Positions 8,406 through 17,333 are shown, counted from the first letter of the stretch. The stretch is DNA of 64,000 bases from Rhodobacterales bacterium HKCCE2091 (GCA_015689685.1 WVSL01000002.1:359922-423921), one strand, 5' to 3'. Notes: generated by a model from the sequence alone, not told the origin. Translations and numbers: made by a program.

Positions 8406-9188
8406 ATGATCGAGGTTCACGACCTGCACAGGCATTTCGGCGGCTTCCACGCCGTCGACGGCGCCAGCCTGCGCATCGAGCCCGGCACGATCACCGGGCT
8501 GATCGGACCGAACGGCGCCGGAAAGACCACGCTTTTCAACGTGATCGCCGGGGTTCTTGAACCGACGTCCGGCCGCGTCACGATGGACGGCGAGGAAATC
8601 ACCGGCCTGCCGCCTCACGAGCTGTTCGCCAAGGGGCTGTTGCGCACGTTCCAGATCGCGCACGAGTTCTCGTCGATGACCTGCCGGGAAAACCTGATGA
8701 TGGTCCCCGCCGCCCAGGCCGGCGAGTCGATCTGGAACGCCTGGACCCGGCGCGGGCACATCCGGGCCGAGGAACGCGCGCTGCGCGAGAAGGCCGACGA
8801 GGTGCTCGACTTCCTCACCATCTCCCATCTCGCCGACCACCCGGCGGGCGCGATCTCGGGCGGGCAGAAGAAGCTCCTGGAGCTTGGCCGCACGATGATG
8901 GTCGACGCCAAGATCGTGTTCCTCGACGAGGTCGGCGCGGGTGTGAACCGCACGCTCCTCAACACCATCGGCGACGCGATCCTGCGGCTGAACCGCGAGC
9001 GCGGCTACACCTTCTGCATGATCGAGCACGACATGGATTTCATCGGCCGGCTCTGCGACCCGGTGATCGTCATGGCCGAGGGCCGCGTGCTGGCCGAGGG
9101 TTCGATCGAGGAGATCAAGGCCAACGAGCAGGTGATCGAGGCCTATCTCGGCACCGGCCTGAAGAACAAGGACGCGGTCGGGGCCTGA
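8406..9188 (+). CDS. livG: Branched-chain amino acid ABC transporter ATP-binding protein (LivG type)
   Basis: Cytoplasmic ATPase of the importer, 260 residues. Walker A is GPNGAGKTT (residues 34-42), the signature is ISGGQKKLLELGR and Walker B reads KIVFLDEV followed by GAGVNRTLL; the GAGVN stretch is typical of the LivG branch. The residue after the catalytic Glu is Val rather than the common Pro. The switch His lies in CMIEHDMDF. The ATG at 8406 follows an A/G-rich GAAAGGCGC stretch. The gene is 75 bases downstream of the binding protein, across a hairpin, and upstream of the second ATPase. Confidence 0.9.
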   Translation: MIEVHDLHRHFGGFHAVDGASLRIEPGTITGLIGPNGAGKTTLFNVIAGVLEPTSGRVTMDGEEITGLPPHELFAKGLLRTFQIAHEFSSMTCRENLMMVPAAQAGESIWNAWTRRGHIRAEERALREKADEVLDFLTISHLADHPAGAISGGQKKLLELGRTMMVDAKIVFLDEVGAGVNRTLLNTIGDAILRLNRERGYTFCMIEHDMDFIGRLCDPVIVMAEGRVLAEGSIEEIKANEQVIEAYLGTGLKNKDAVGA

Positions 9189-9284
9189 GCCACCGGGGCC
9201 GTGCGGGTCCCGGACCGAAACCCCGTGTCGCTCCCCCCTGCCGCCCGCTAGACTGACCGGCAGATGCCCATCGAAGGACCGGAC

Positions 9285-10112
9285 GTGAGCACCAATCCCT
9301 ACCAGGACGACCGCGGCAACAAGGACCGGTCGATCACCGCGGAACCCCCGGCCCATCTCGGCGACCCGACGGAGACCACCGGCCCCGCGACCGCGGCGGA
9401 GGGCCGGCCGTTCCTGATGGGCGAGGCGATGACCGGCGGTTATCGCGGCGGGGCCGACATCCTGCACGACTGCACCATCGCCGTGGACCCGGGAGAGATC
9501 GCCGTCATCGTCGGGCCGAACGGCGCGGGCAAGTCCACCGCGATGAAGGCGATCTTCGGGATGCTCGACCTGCACGGCGGGCGCGTCGTGCTCGACGGCC
9601 AGGACATCTCGCACCTGTCGCCGCAGGACCGGGTCGCCCGCGGCATGGGGTTCGTGCCGCAGACCGCGAACATCTTCACCTCGATGACGGTGGAGGAGAA
9701 CCTGGAAATGGGCGCCTTCATCCGCCGCGACGACTTCCGCGGCACGATGGAGCAGGTCTACGACCTGTTCCCGATCCTGCGCGACAAGCGGCGGCAGGCG
9801 GCCGGCGAGTTGTCGGGCGGTCAGCGCCAGCAGGTCGCCGTGGGCCGGGCGCTGATGACGCAGCCGAAAGTGCTGATGCTGGACGAACCGACCGCGGGCG
9901 TCTCGCCCATCGTGATGGACGAGCTGTTCGACCGCATCATCGAGATCGCGCGGTCGGGGCTGCCGGTGCTGATGGTGGAACAGAACGCGCGCCAGGCGCT
10001 GGAAATCGCGGATCGCGGCTACGTCCTCGTGCAGGGCCGGAACGCCTATACCGGAACCGGCGCGGAGCTTCTGGCCGACCCCGAGGTGCGGCGCAGCTTT
10101 CTCGGCGGGTAG
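9285..10112 (+). CDS. livF: Branched-chain amino acid ABC transporter ATP-binding protein (LivF type)
   Basis: Second ATPase of the liv-type importer. It has Walker A GPNGAGKST, signature LSGGQRQQVAVGR, Walker B KVLMLDEPTAGVSP and a C-terminal NARQALEIADRGYVL segment typical of LivF. A GTG start at 9285 (275 residues) is preferred because GAAGGA lies six bases upstream; an in-frame ATG at 9264 (282 residues) has no clear ribosome site. A TAGACT element at 9249-9254 could be the -10 of an internal promoter, which would also favour the GTG. About 50 residues before the ATPase fold are poorly conserved-looking and acidic/polar, an unusual N-terminal extension for LivF. Confidence 0.86.
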   Translation: MSTNPYQDDRGNKDRSITAEPPAHLGDPTETTGPATAAEGRPFLMGEAMTGGYRGGADILHDCTIAVDPGEIAVIVGPNGAGKSTAMKAIFGMLDLHGGRVVLDGQDISHLSPQDRVARGMGFVPQTANIFTSMTVEENLEMGAFIRRDDFRGTMEQVYDLFPILRDKRRQAAGELSGGQRQQVAVGRALMTQPKVLMLDEPTAGVSPIVMDELFDRIIEIARSGLPVLMVEQNARQALEIADRGYVLVQGRNAYTGTGAELLADPEVRRSFLGG

Positions 10113-10341
10113 GAGCGGATGGAGAAAGCGAACATCGGGACAGAGATCGCCGCGGCCGGTGCCGGTGGCGGGGATCGCCGGGGAGATGCGGCGCGGTTCG
10201 GGCGGATCGAAGGGTCTGCATCGCGTCGGGGTCGATCCGCTATCGACGAAGGCTCCGGCCTTCCGGTCGCCCAGGGCTCTCTCGTAAAGGCAATCCCTTC
10301 GACATGCCGCTGTATGGTGACCCGCTTATGGTGACCCGCTG

Positions 10342-10800
10342 ATGCGTCGCTCAAGGCTTCTCACCACGCTTCTTGCTGTCACCACCGCGGGGACCGCCTC
10401 CGCCCAGGCACCGCGCGCCACCGCCATCGTCCAGTCCTGCACCGCGACCGAGAGCTGTTCCGACACCGGCGCCTGCCGCGCGACCGGGCACCTCCTGTTC
10501 GTGATCCCCGTGCTCGACTTCGACGCCGACCCGCCCCGCGCCTACGTCGCGGGGCCGATGGTGGCGGAGGCCGGCGCGGGGACGTTCTTCGACACCCCGA
10601 TCCACGACATCGCGCCCGACCTCTCCCCCGCCGCGGTTTTCGACGCCCTGCCCGAGACCCTCGGCGAGGCGATCTTCGCCCGCGTCGGCGGGTTCGGCAG
10701 CAGAGAGTACGTCGTCGTCCGCCCCGCCCGCGACATCCGCGGCCTCTCCGGCCACCGCGCGCTGACGCGTTTCGCCTGCGACCAGGTGCTGTTCCCGTGA
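10342..10800 (+). CDS. Secreted cysteine-motif protein, function unknown (first of a pair)
   Basis: Not a family I recognise. The 152-residue product has a Sec signal peptide (MRRSRLLTTLLAVTTAGTASA), so it is likely periplasmic or secreted. Just after it comes QSCTATESCSDTGACRATG, a C-x5-C-x5-C-R pattern shared with the next gene product, which suggests duplication and divergence. The remainder has hydrophobic strands (LLFVIPVLDFD, REYVVVRPARD) and a final Cys (RFACDQVLF), so a disulfide-bonded beta fold is plausible. The stop overlaps the GTG start of the next gene (GTGA). Both sit between the ATPase and permease genes of a liv cluster. Confidence 0.72.
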   Translation: MRRSRLLTTLLAVTTAGTASAQAPRATAIVQSCTATESCSDTGACRATGHLLFVIPVLDFDADPPRAYVAGPMVAEAGAGTFFDTPIHDIAPDLSPAAVFDALPETLGEAIFARVGGFGSREYVVVRPARDIRGLSGHRALTRFACDQVLFP

Positions 10801-11348
10801 TCCAGCCGCGCGTCTTGCCATTCCTGCTCGCCGCCGGTCCCGCCCTCGCGGCCCCCGGCGATCCCGACGCGCCGGTCGCGGGCGGGTGGGAGTTCGCGTC
10901 CTGCCAGATGGAGGCCGTGTGCCAGGGCGACGGGCGCTGCCGCGATCTGCCCCTGCCCGGCCAGACCTACCTGTGGCAAGACGCCGATGGCGTGAGGATC
11001 GGCACCAGCGACGACGCCGCGCGACCGATCGCGGTGTTCGGCGATCTCGACGCCGCGGCGGAGGCACTCGCGGCCGGCGCCTCCCTGCCCTCGGACAGCA
11101 TCCTCGTCACCCCGCCGGACGAGGACGGGCCGGGCTGGTTCCGCGCCGCCCTGTTCCGGGTCGACGAAGGCGTGCCGGAAGACCGGTACTTCTGGCTCCT
11201 GTGCGAAACCGGCGCCGCGCCCCCGGCCGATCCCGTCACGCCGCCGGACCCCGTCCCCGCGCCGGATGAGGCCCCCGCACCGCCCGGGGACGACGACGCC
11301 ACGCTGCCCGACCGCCCGCCGCCGGGCCTGCCCCTGCCGACGCCTTGA
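10797..11348 (+). CDS. Secreted cysteine-motif protein with Pro-rich tail, function unknown (second of a pair)
   Basis: 183 residues, translationally coupled to the preceding gene through a GTGA overlap (GTG start at 10797). It has a short hydrophobic leader (RVLPFLLAAGPALAAP) that may be a signal peptide. It then has ASCQMEAVCQGDGRCRDLP, with the same C-x5-C-x5-C-R spacing as its upstream neighbour. A WLLCE cysteine lies near residue 140. The last ~40 residues are dominated by Pro, Asp and Ala (PPDPVPAPDEAPAPPGDDD), resembling an extended periplasmic spacer. No enzymatic motif was found. Confidence 0.7.
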   Translation: MIQPRVLPFLLAAGPALAAPGDPDAPVAGGWEFASCQMEAVCQGDGRCRDLPLPGQTYLWQDADGVRIGTSDDAARPIAVFGDLDAAAEALAAGASLPSDSILVTPPDEDGPGWFRAALFRVDEGVPEDRYFWLLCETGAAPPADPVTPPDPVPAPDEAPAPPGDDDATLPDRPPPGLPLPTP

Positions 11349-11442
11349 CGGCGGCCCCGGATCGCAGCCCGCGACGGCGCCGCTTGGCATGGCGCAGGCG
11401 GGCAACCGGCGCTAGTGTCCCCGAAACCTTCTCGGACGAGTC

Positions 11443-12456
11443 ATGACCGATATTCTCAATGCCCTCGTCACCCTCGCGAACTACGTGATCGTGCCCGCCA
11501 CCGCCTACGGCGCGCAGCTCGCGCTCGGCGCGCTCGGGGTGACGCTGATCTACGGCATCCTGCGCTTTTCCAACTTCGCCCACGGCGACACGATGGCCTT
11601 CGGCACGATGGTCACGATCCTCGTGACCTGGGGCCTGCAGGCCGCCGGGATCACGCTCGGCCCGCTGCCGACCGCGCTCCTGGCCCTGCCCTTCGGGATC
11701 GCGGCGACGGCGCTTCTCCTGCTCCTGACCGACCGCGCGGTATACCGGTTCTACCGGCGGCAGCGGGCGAAACCGATCATCTTCCTGATCGCGTCGATGG
11801 GGATCATGTTCGTGCTGAACGGCGTGGTCCGGATCATCATCGGCGTCGACGACCAGTATTTCGCCGACGGCGAGCGGTTCCTGATCTCGGTCCGCACCTT
11901 CCGCGACCTGACCGGGCTGGAGGAAGGGCTGGCGATCCGGTCCACCCAGGCCCTGACCGTGGTGGTCGCGGTGATCGCGGTGGCGGCGCTGTTCTGGTTC
12001 CTCAACCGGACCCGCACCGGAAAGTCGATGCGCGCCTATTCCGACAACGAGGATCTCGCGCTCCTGTCCGGCATCGACCCGGAGCGCGTGGTGCGGATCA
12101 CCTGGCTCATCGTCGCGGCCCTCGCCACCATCGCGGGCGTGCTCTACGGGCTCGACAAGAGCTTCAAGCCCGGCACCTACTTCCAGCTTCTCCTGCCGAT
12201 CTTCGCCTCGGCAATCGTCGGCGGGCTCGGCAGCCCCGTAGGCGCGATCCTCGGCGGGTTCGTCGTCGCATTCTCCGAGGTCGGCGTGACCTACGCCTTC
12301 CGCCGGGTCGTGGGCTATCTCGGCCCCGCAGACTGGCAGCCTGAGGGGCTGCTGCAACTCCTGTCGACCGACTACAAGTTCGCGGTCAGCTTCGCGATCC
12401 TGCTGATCGTGCTGCTGTTCCGCCCGACCGGGATCATGAAAGGCAAGGCGCTATGA
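11443..12456 (+). CDS. livH: Branched-chain amino acid ABC transporter permease (LivH type)
   Basis: Integral membrane subunit, 337 residues with about eight to nine hydrophobic helices. Family features include LALGALGVTLIYGILRFSNFAHGD near the N-terminus, the cytoplasmic coupling segment FLNRTRTGKSMRAYSDNEDLALLSGID, and GGLGSPVGAILGG near the C-terminus, ending LLFRPTGIMKGK. The ATG at 11443 lies about 95 bases after the Pro-rich secreted protein gene. Its stop overlaps the livM start in ATGA. It pairs with livM to form the transmembrane channel fed by the binding protein at 7146. Confidence 0.93.
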   Translation: MTDILNALVTLANYVIVPATAYGAQLALGALGVTLIYGILRFSNFAHGDTMAFGTMVTILVTWGLQAAGITLGPLPTALLALPFGIAATALLLLLTDRAVYRFYRRQRAKPIIFLIASMGIMFVLNGVVRIIIGVDDQYFADGERFLISVRTFRDLTGLEEGLAIRSTQALTVVVAVIAVAALFWFLNRTRTGKSMRAYSDNEDLALLSGIDPERVVRITWLIVAALATIAGVLYGLDKSFKPGTYFQLLLPIFASAIVGGLGSPVGAILGGFVVAFSEVGVTYAFRRVVGYLGPADWQPEGLLQLLSTDYKFAVSFAILLIVLLFRPTGIMKGKAL

Positions 12457-13754
12457 GTTCCGCGCGCGCACCGCTCCTGTTCGCGTTCATCGCGCTGCTG
12501 ATCGTCGGCACCGGGATGCTGCAATCCTGGTCGACCGCGCTGACGGTCCTGAACATGGGCCTGATATCGGCCATCATGGCGCTCGGCGTGAACCTGCAAT
12601 GGGGCGTCGCGGGGCTGTTCAACGTCGGCGTCATGGGCTTCGTCGCGCTCGGCGGGCTGGCCGCGGTGCTGATCGGGATGCCGCCGGTATCCGAGGCCTG
12701 GGCGGCGGGCGGCCTGCGCATCCTCGCGGGCCTCGCGATCGCCGCGGGTGCCATCGCCGCGGGCGTGATCGCGTGGAAACGCCTGCCGGCGACGGCGTGG
12801 CGCGGGGTCGCGGTGGCGGCGATCCTCGTCGCGGGACTCCTGGCCTACCGCGCGGTCATGCTGCCCGGCGTCGCGGCGGTGGAGGCGGTGAACCCCTCGG
12901 TCGCGGGCTATCTCGGCGGTCTCGGCCTGCCGGTCATCCTCGCCTGGCCCGTGGGCGGGCTGCTCGCGGCGGGCGCGGCCTGGGTGATCGGCAAGACCGC
13001 GCTCGGGCTCCGCTCCGACTACCTCGCCATCGCCACGCTCGGCATCGCCGAGATCGTGATCGCGGTCCTGAAGAACGAGGACTGGCTCGCGCGCGGCGTG
13101 AAGAACGTGAACGGCCTGCCCCGGCCCGTCCCCTACGAGATCGACCTCCAGAACTCCTCGGGCTTCATCAACTTCGCCCACGGCATCGGGCTCGACCCGG
13201 TCACCGCCTCGTCGCTCGCGGTCAAGCTCAGCTATCTCGGCCTGTTCGCGGTGGTGCTCGCCGTCCTGCTCTGGCTGTCGCAGATGGCGCTGTCGAGCCC
13301 CTGGGGCCGGATGATGCGGGCGATCCGCGACAACGAGACCGCGGCCGCCGCGATGGGCAAGAACGTCACCGCGCGGCACCTTCAGGTGTTCATCCTCGGC
13401 TCCGCCGTCTGCGGCATCGCGGGCGCCATGATGACGACGCTCGACGGGCAGCTAGTGCCGTCGAGCTACCAGCCGCTCCGCTTCACCTTCCTCGTCTGGG
13501 TGATGGTGATCGTGGGCGGGTCGGGCAACAACTGGGGCGCGGTCGCGGGCGGTATCCTCGTCTGGTGGCTCTGGGTCGAGGTGGAGCCGATCGGCGCGGC
13601 GCTGATGCGGCTCGCCACCTCGGGCCTCGGCGAGGGATCGGCGCTCCGCGACCACCTGCTCGGCTCCACGCCCTACATGCGCGAGTTGACGATGGGACTG
13701 GTGCTGCTCCTGGTGCTCAGGTTCTCGCCACGGGGGCTCCTGCCCGAACGCTGA
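12453..13754 (+). CDS. livM: Branched-chain amino acid ABC transporter permease (LivM type)
   Basis: Second permease, 433 residues with ten or so hydrophobic segments. It shows the family landmarks NLQWGVAGLFNVGVMGFVALGG, the LRSDYLAIATLGIAEI segment, GRMMRAIRDNETAAAAMGKNV (coupling loop), VMVIVGGSGNNWGAVAGG, and the ending LLLVLRFSPRGLLPER. The ATG overlaps the livH stop by four bases. It closes the importer operon; downstream is repeat copy B and a convergent enoyl-CoA hydratase gene. It is longer than enteric LivM at the N-terminal half, as is common in Rhodobacteraceae importers. Confidence 0.93.
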   Translation: MSSARAPLLFAFIALLIVGTGMLQSWSTALTVLNMGLISAIMALGVNLQWGVAGLFNVGVMGFVALGGLAAVLIGMPPVSEAWAAGGLRILAGLAIAAGAIAAGVIAWKRLPATAWRGVAVAAILVAGLLAYRAVMLPGVAAVEAVNPSVAGYLGGLGLPVILAWPVGGLLAAGAAWVIGKTALGLRSDYLAIATLGIAEIVIAVLKNEDWLARGVKNVNGLPRPVPYEIDLQNSSGFINFAHGIGLDPVTASSLAVKLSYLGLFAVVLAVLLWLSQMALSSPWGRMMRAIRDNETAAAAMGKNVTARHLQVFILGSAVCGIAGAMMTTLDGQLVPSSYQPLRFTFLVWVMVIVGGSGNNWGAVAGGILVWWLWVEVEPIGAALMRLATSGLGEGSALRDHLLGSTPYMRELTMGLVLLLVLRFSPRGLLPER

Positions 13755-13790
13755 CTGCCCCTGGCCGGGACCTCGATCTGCCCGTCCTTG

Positions 13791-13885
13791 TCCCCGAAAT
13801 ATCCCCGGGGCAGCGGCAGGGCCGCGGCGGGGTGGAACCCCGCGCGGCGGCCGAGGGCTCCCCGGGACCCGGGGGGCGCGAGACC
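13791..13885. repeat. Intergenic palindromic repeat, copy B (degenerate)
   Basis: Lies between convergent livM and enoyl-CoA hydratase genes. It keeps the core CCCCGAAATATCCCCGGGG found in copies A and C, followed by GC hairpins, of which GCGGGGT/ACCCCGC (13827-13833 with 13837-13843) is perfect. A further CCCCGGG/CCCGGGG pair lies at about 13860-13874. The order of elements resembles copies A and C but the hairpins have diverged. Confidence 0.55.
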
Positions 13886-13890
13886 GCCGC

Positions 13891-14667
13891 CTAGCGGCCC
13901 TCGAACACCGCCGGCCGCTTTTCCAGGAACGCCAGCACGCCTTCCTTGAAATCCCGGCTGTCGCCGCATTCGCCCTGCAACTTCGCCTCCAGCGCGAGCT
14001 GGTCCTCGAACCCGTTGCCGAAACTTTCGCGGATCACCTGCTTGACCCGGGCGAAGGCGCCGGTCGGCCCCTTGGCGAGATGCTCGGCGCGCGATTTCCA
14101 GACCGCCGCGAATTCCGCATCCGGCACCGCTTCCCAGATCATGCCCCAGTCGCTCGCCTGCCGGGCGGTGATCTTGTCGGCGAACAGGGCCGCGCCCATC
14201 GCCTTCGCCATCCCCATCGACCGCGGCATGACCCAGGTGCCGCCCGCGTCCGGGATCAGGCCGATCCGCGTGAAGGCCTGGATGAAGGCGGCGCTTTCGC
14301 AGGCGATCACCACGTCGGCGGCCAGCGCGAGGTTCGCCCCCGCCCCGGCCGCGGTGCCGTTCACCGCCGCGATCACCGGGACCGGGCAGTTCACGATCGC
14401 CATCAGCATCGGCACGTATTCGTCGCGGAGCGTGCGTTCGAGGTTGATCTCGGCCACGTTGACCCGGTCGCCAAGGTCCTGGCCCGAGCAGAAGGCGCGG
14501 CCCTCGCCGGTCAGGACGACGACCCGCGCCCGGCTTCCGGCGGCCCCGACCGCGTGGGTGATCTCGGCCCGCATCTGGGTGTTGAGCGCGTTCATCACCT
14601 GCGGACGCCGCAGATTCACCACCGCGATGCCGTCGGCCTCCTCGAGCGTGATCGTTTCGTAATCCAT
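13891..14667 (-). CDS. Enoyl-CoA hydratase/isomerase family protein
   Basis: Crotonase-fold enzyme of 258 residues. It begins MDYETITLEEADGIAVVNLRRPQVMNALN, with an oxyanion-hole segment GEGRAFCSGQDLGD near residue 60. A second segment, AAVNGTAAGAGANLALAADVV, precedes FIQAFTRIGLIPDAGGTWVMPR, the second oxyanion and active-site stretch. The sequence most resembles PaaG/PaaB-like hydratases used in beta-oxidation or phenylacetate breakdown, but no paa or fad neighbours are present, so substrate is undetermined. It stands alone, convergent with livM and followed on the same strand by ccmF-ccmH upstream of it. Confidence 0.88.
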   Translation of the reverse strand: MDYETITLEEADGIAVVNLRRPQVMNALNTQMRAEITHAVGAAGSRARVVVLTGEGRAFCSGQDLGDRVNVAEINLERTLRDEYVPMLMAIVNCPVPVIAAVNGTAAGAGANLALAADVVIACESAAFIQAFTRIGLIPDAGGTWVMPRSMGMAKAMGAALFADKITARQASDWGMIWEAVPDAEFAAVWKSRAEHLAKGPTGAFARVKQVIRESFGNGFEDQLALEAKLQGECGDSRDFKEGVLAFLEKRPAVFEGR

Positions 14668-14736
14668 GCCAGAAGCTCCCTTTGCTCGCGGCGGACGATA
14701 GCAAAGCCCGCGCCGGTGACCAGCCGAAACCCGGCG

Positions 14737-15222
14737 TCAGTCCCGTCCGGGGTTCGCGTCGCCGTCGCCGCGGGTCAGTTCCGCGATCCGCGCGCGTTCC
14801 TCCTCGGTCAGGCCCGGATCAGGCGCGGCGGGCTGCCGCGACTGCCGGCGGACGAAGGCCGCCGCGACCCCGCCGCCGACGAGAACCAGAACGACCGGCG
14901 CGAGGATCGGCACCCAGTTCGCGCCCGACGCCCGCGGCATCAGCAGCACGAACTCGCCGTAGCGGTCCACGACATAGGCCACCACCTCGTCGTCGCTGTC
15001 CCCGGCGAGCAGGCGTTCGCGCACCAGCAGGCGTAGGTCGCGGGCCAGGTCGGCGTTCGATTCGTCGATGGTCTCGTTCTGGCAGACCGGGCAGCGCAGC
15101 CCGCGGGAGATCTCCCGCGCGCGCGTCTCCAGCTCCGGGTCGTCGAGCACCTCGTCGGGCTGCACGGCGAACGCCGGAAGCGCCAGCCACAGCGCCAGAA
15201 GGACGGCAAGCGCGCGTTTCAT
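14737..15222 (-). CDS. ccmH: Cytochrome c maturation protein CcmH
   Basis: Periplasm-facing thiol-disulfide partner of the cytochrome c heme lyase, which keeps apocytochrome CXXCH cysteines reduced. 161 residues: signal peptide MKRALAVLLALWLALPAFA, then the RCPVCQNETIDESNADLARDLR motif (cysteines about residues 44 and 47), and a C-terminal membrane anchor (WVPILAPVVLVLVGGGVAAAFV), with a charged cytosolic tail. The ATG at 15220-15222 overlaps the ccmF stop by four bases. This is the Ccl2 equivalent of Rhodobacter capsulatus, and it is separate from the ccmABCDG locus 45 kb away in the window. Confidence 0.95.
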   Translation of the reverse strand: MKRALAVLLALWLALPAFAVQPDEVLDDPELETRAREISRGLRCPVCQNETIDESNADLARDLRLLVRERLLAGDSDDEVVAYVVDRYGEFVLLMPRASGANWVPILAPVVLVLVGGGVAAAFVRRQSRQPAAPDPGLTEEERARIAELTRGDGDANPGRD

Positions 15223-17189
15223 TCGGCGGGCACGGTCGGTACGCGCGCCGTCCCCGCCGCGACGCGGTAGCGCCGGTCGCGCAGCGACACGAGCGCCCCC
15301 GCCGCCATCACCAGCGCGCCGCCCCAGATCCAGTTGGCGAAGGGCTTGATCCAGACCCTCAGGGTCCAGCCCGCGCCGTCGTCCTGCGGGTCGCCGACCA
15401 CGACATAGAGATCGCGCACCGCCCCGGACCGGATCGCGGCCTCGGTCGTGGGCATCCCGGCGACCGGGTAGAACCGGCGTTCCGGCGAAAGGACCGCGAC
15501 TTCCTGCCCGTCGCGGCTGACCCGCACATCGGCCCGCACCGCCTGGTAGTTCGGCCCGTCGTCGCGGCCCACGTCGAGCAGCTCGATGTCGTAGGCGCCG
15601 ACGGCATAGGTCTCGCCCGGGCGGGCGACGCGGATGTCCTCGACCTGCCACGAAGTCAGCCCGGCGATGCCGAACAGCGTGATGCCGAAACCCGCATGGG
15701 CCAGCGCCTTGCCCCAGTCCGCGCCCGGAAGCCGTCCGAGCCGGGCGAACCGCCCCGAGACCGGGCCGCGGCCCGTCCGCGACAAGAGATCGGTGGCCGC
15801 GCCCGCGACCAGCCAGGCACCGAGCCCCATCGCCAGCGGTCCGATGGCGGTGTGTCCGGTGAACACGACCCAGGTCAGCAGCAGGACGGACAGCCCCAGG
15901 ATCGCCGCGGGCATCAGCGCCCGCATCGCCCGCCCGAGCACCGCCCGCTTCCACGGCAGCATCGCGCCGATCGGCAGGACGGCGGCGAGCACCAGTGCGA
16001 AGGGGGTGAAGGTGGCGTCGAAGAAGGGCGGACCGACCGACACCGTCCGCTCCACCACAACGTCCGACACCAGCGGCCAGATCGTGCCCACGAAGACGAT
16101 GAAGGCCGAGACCGTCAGCAGCAGGTTGTTGAGCACGAGGCCGGTTTCCCGGCTGACGAGGCCGAAGACGCCCTTCGCCTCCAGCCGCCCCGCCCTAAGC
16201 GCGAACAGGAGGAACGCGCCGCCCACGAAGGCCGCGAGGATCGCGAGGATGAAGACCCCGCGGGCGGGGTCGCTGGCGAAGGCGTGGACGCTGGTCAGGA
16301 CGCCCGAGCGGACGATGAAGGTCCCGATCAGCGAGAAGCCGAAGGCGAGGATGGCCAGCAGGATCGTCCAGCTCTTCAGCGCCTCGCGCTTTTCCACGAC
16401 AATGGCCGAATGCAGCAGCGCCGCGGCGATCAGCCAGGGCATGAAGCTCGCGTTCTCCACCGGGTCCCAGAACCAGAACCCGCCCCAGCCGAGCTCGTAG
16501 TAGGCCCACCAGGACCCCATCGCGATGCCGATGGTCAGGAACATCCAGGCCGCGAGCGTCCAGGGCCGCACCCACCGGCCCCAGGCCGCGTCGACCCGGC
16601 CCTCGATCAGCGCGGCAACGGCGAACGAGAACGCCATGCTGAGGCCGACATAGCCGAGGTAGAGAAACGGCGGATGGAAGGCGAGGCCCGGGTCCTGCAA
16701 CAGCGGATTCAGGTCCTCGCCGTCGAACGGCACCACCCCCAGACGCAGGAACGGGTTCGAGGTGAACAGGATGAAGGCGAAGAAGGCCGCCCCGATCGCC
16801 GCCTGAACGGACAGGACCCGCGCCTTCAGCCGCGGCGGCAGGTTGTCCCCGAACAGCGCCGCGACGGCGCCGAACAGCGTCAGGATCAGCACCCAGAGAA
16901 GCAGCGAGCCCTCGTGGTTCCCCCAGACACCCGCGATCTTGTAGAGCATCGGCTTCGCGGTGTGGGAGTTCGCCACCACCAGCGAGACCGAGAAATCCGA
17001 GGTGACGAAAGCGTAGGTCAGCGCCGCGAAGGAAATCGCAGTCAGCCCGAACTGCGCCAACGCCGCGGGCCGCGCGACGGCCATCAGACCCGGCATCCCC
17101 CGCGCCGCGCCGACCATCGGCACGACGGCCTGGAACAGCGCCACCATGAAGGCGAGGATAAGGGCGAAATGGCCGAGTTCGATGAACAT
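15219..17189 (-). CDS. ccmF: Cytochrome c heme lyase subunit CcmF
   Basis: Large multi-helix membrane protein (656 residues) that attaches heme to apocytochrome c, the Ccl1 equivalent of Rhodobacter. It has the WWD tryptophan-rich heme-binding domain (GWGGFWFWDPVENASFMPWL) and the early NHEGSLLLWVLI segment. It has about 14 hydrophobic helices and a periplasmic C-terminal domain (YRRFYPVAGMPTTE-like, here ERRFYPVAGMPTTEAAI). The ATG at 17187-17189 opens the ccmF-ccmH operon; ccmH overlaps its stop. No ccmE or ccmI was found in the window. Upstream lies repeat copy C. Confidence 0.95.
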   Translation of the reverse strand: MFIELGHFALILAFMVALFQAVVPMVGAARGMPGLMAVARPAALAQFGLTAISFAALTYAFVTSDFSVSLVVANSHTAKPMLYKIAGVWGNHEGSLLLWVLILTLFGAVAALFGDNLPPRLKARVLSVQAAIGAAFFAFILFTSNPFLRLGVVPFDGEDLNPLLQDPGLAFHPPFLYLGYVGLSMAFSFAVAALIEGRVDAAWGRWVRPWTLAAWMFLTIGIAMGSWWAYYELGWGGFWFWDPVENASFMPWLIAAALLHSAIVVEKREALKSWTILLAILAFGFSLIGTFIVRSGVLTSVHAFASDPARGVFILAILAAFVGGAFLLFALRAGRLEAKGVFGLVSRETGLVLNNLLLTVSAFIVFVGTIWPLVSDVVVERTVSVGPPFFDATFTPFALVLAAVLPIGAMLPWKRAVLGRAMRALMPAAILGLSVLLLTWVVFTGHTAIGPLAMGLGAWLVAGAATDLLSRTGRGPVSGRFARLGRLPGADWGKALAHAGFGITLFGIAGLTSWQVEDIRVARPGETYAVGAYDIELLDVGRDDGPNYQAVRADVRVSRDGQEVAVLSPERRFYPVAGMPTTEAAIRSGAVRDLYVVVGDPQDDGAGWTLRVWIKPFANWIWGGALVMAAGALVSLRDRRYRVAAGTARVPTVPAE

Positions 17190-17271
17190 GGCGCGATCCT
17201 ATCCCGTCCCGAGCGGGCGGGAAAGTGGGCCGAATTGCCGCTCCGTACGCCGACCCGTCGCGCCGCCCCGG

Positions 17272-17333
17272 GCTTCTCTATCCCGGAAATATTCCCGGGG
17301 GGGCCGCCGCAGGCGGCGGGGGCAGCGCCCCCA
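17272..17333. repeat. Intergenic palindromic repeat, copy C
   Basis: Contains the core CCCGGAAATATTCCCGGGG, which is itself nearly self-complementary. A GCCGCCGCAGGCGGC hairpin follows and then GGGGCAGCGCCCC. This element order is the same as the right half of copy A at 5891-5949. It lies in the 224-base gap between ccmF and the HerA-like ATPase gene, both on the minus strand, so it is not limited to convergent gaps. Confidence 0.7.

Noticed and set aside
10119..10334. Possible 71-codon gene between the LivF-type gene and the cysteine pair
   Set aside because: No ribosome site of note, no domain, and repeated composition near its end (two direct TATGGTGACCCGCT copies) suggests non-coding DNA.
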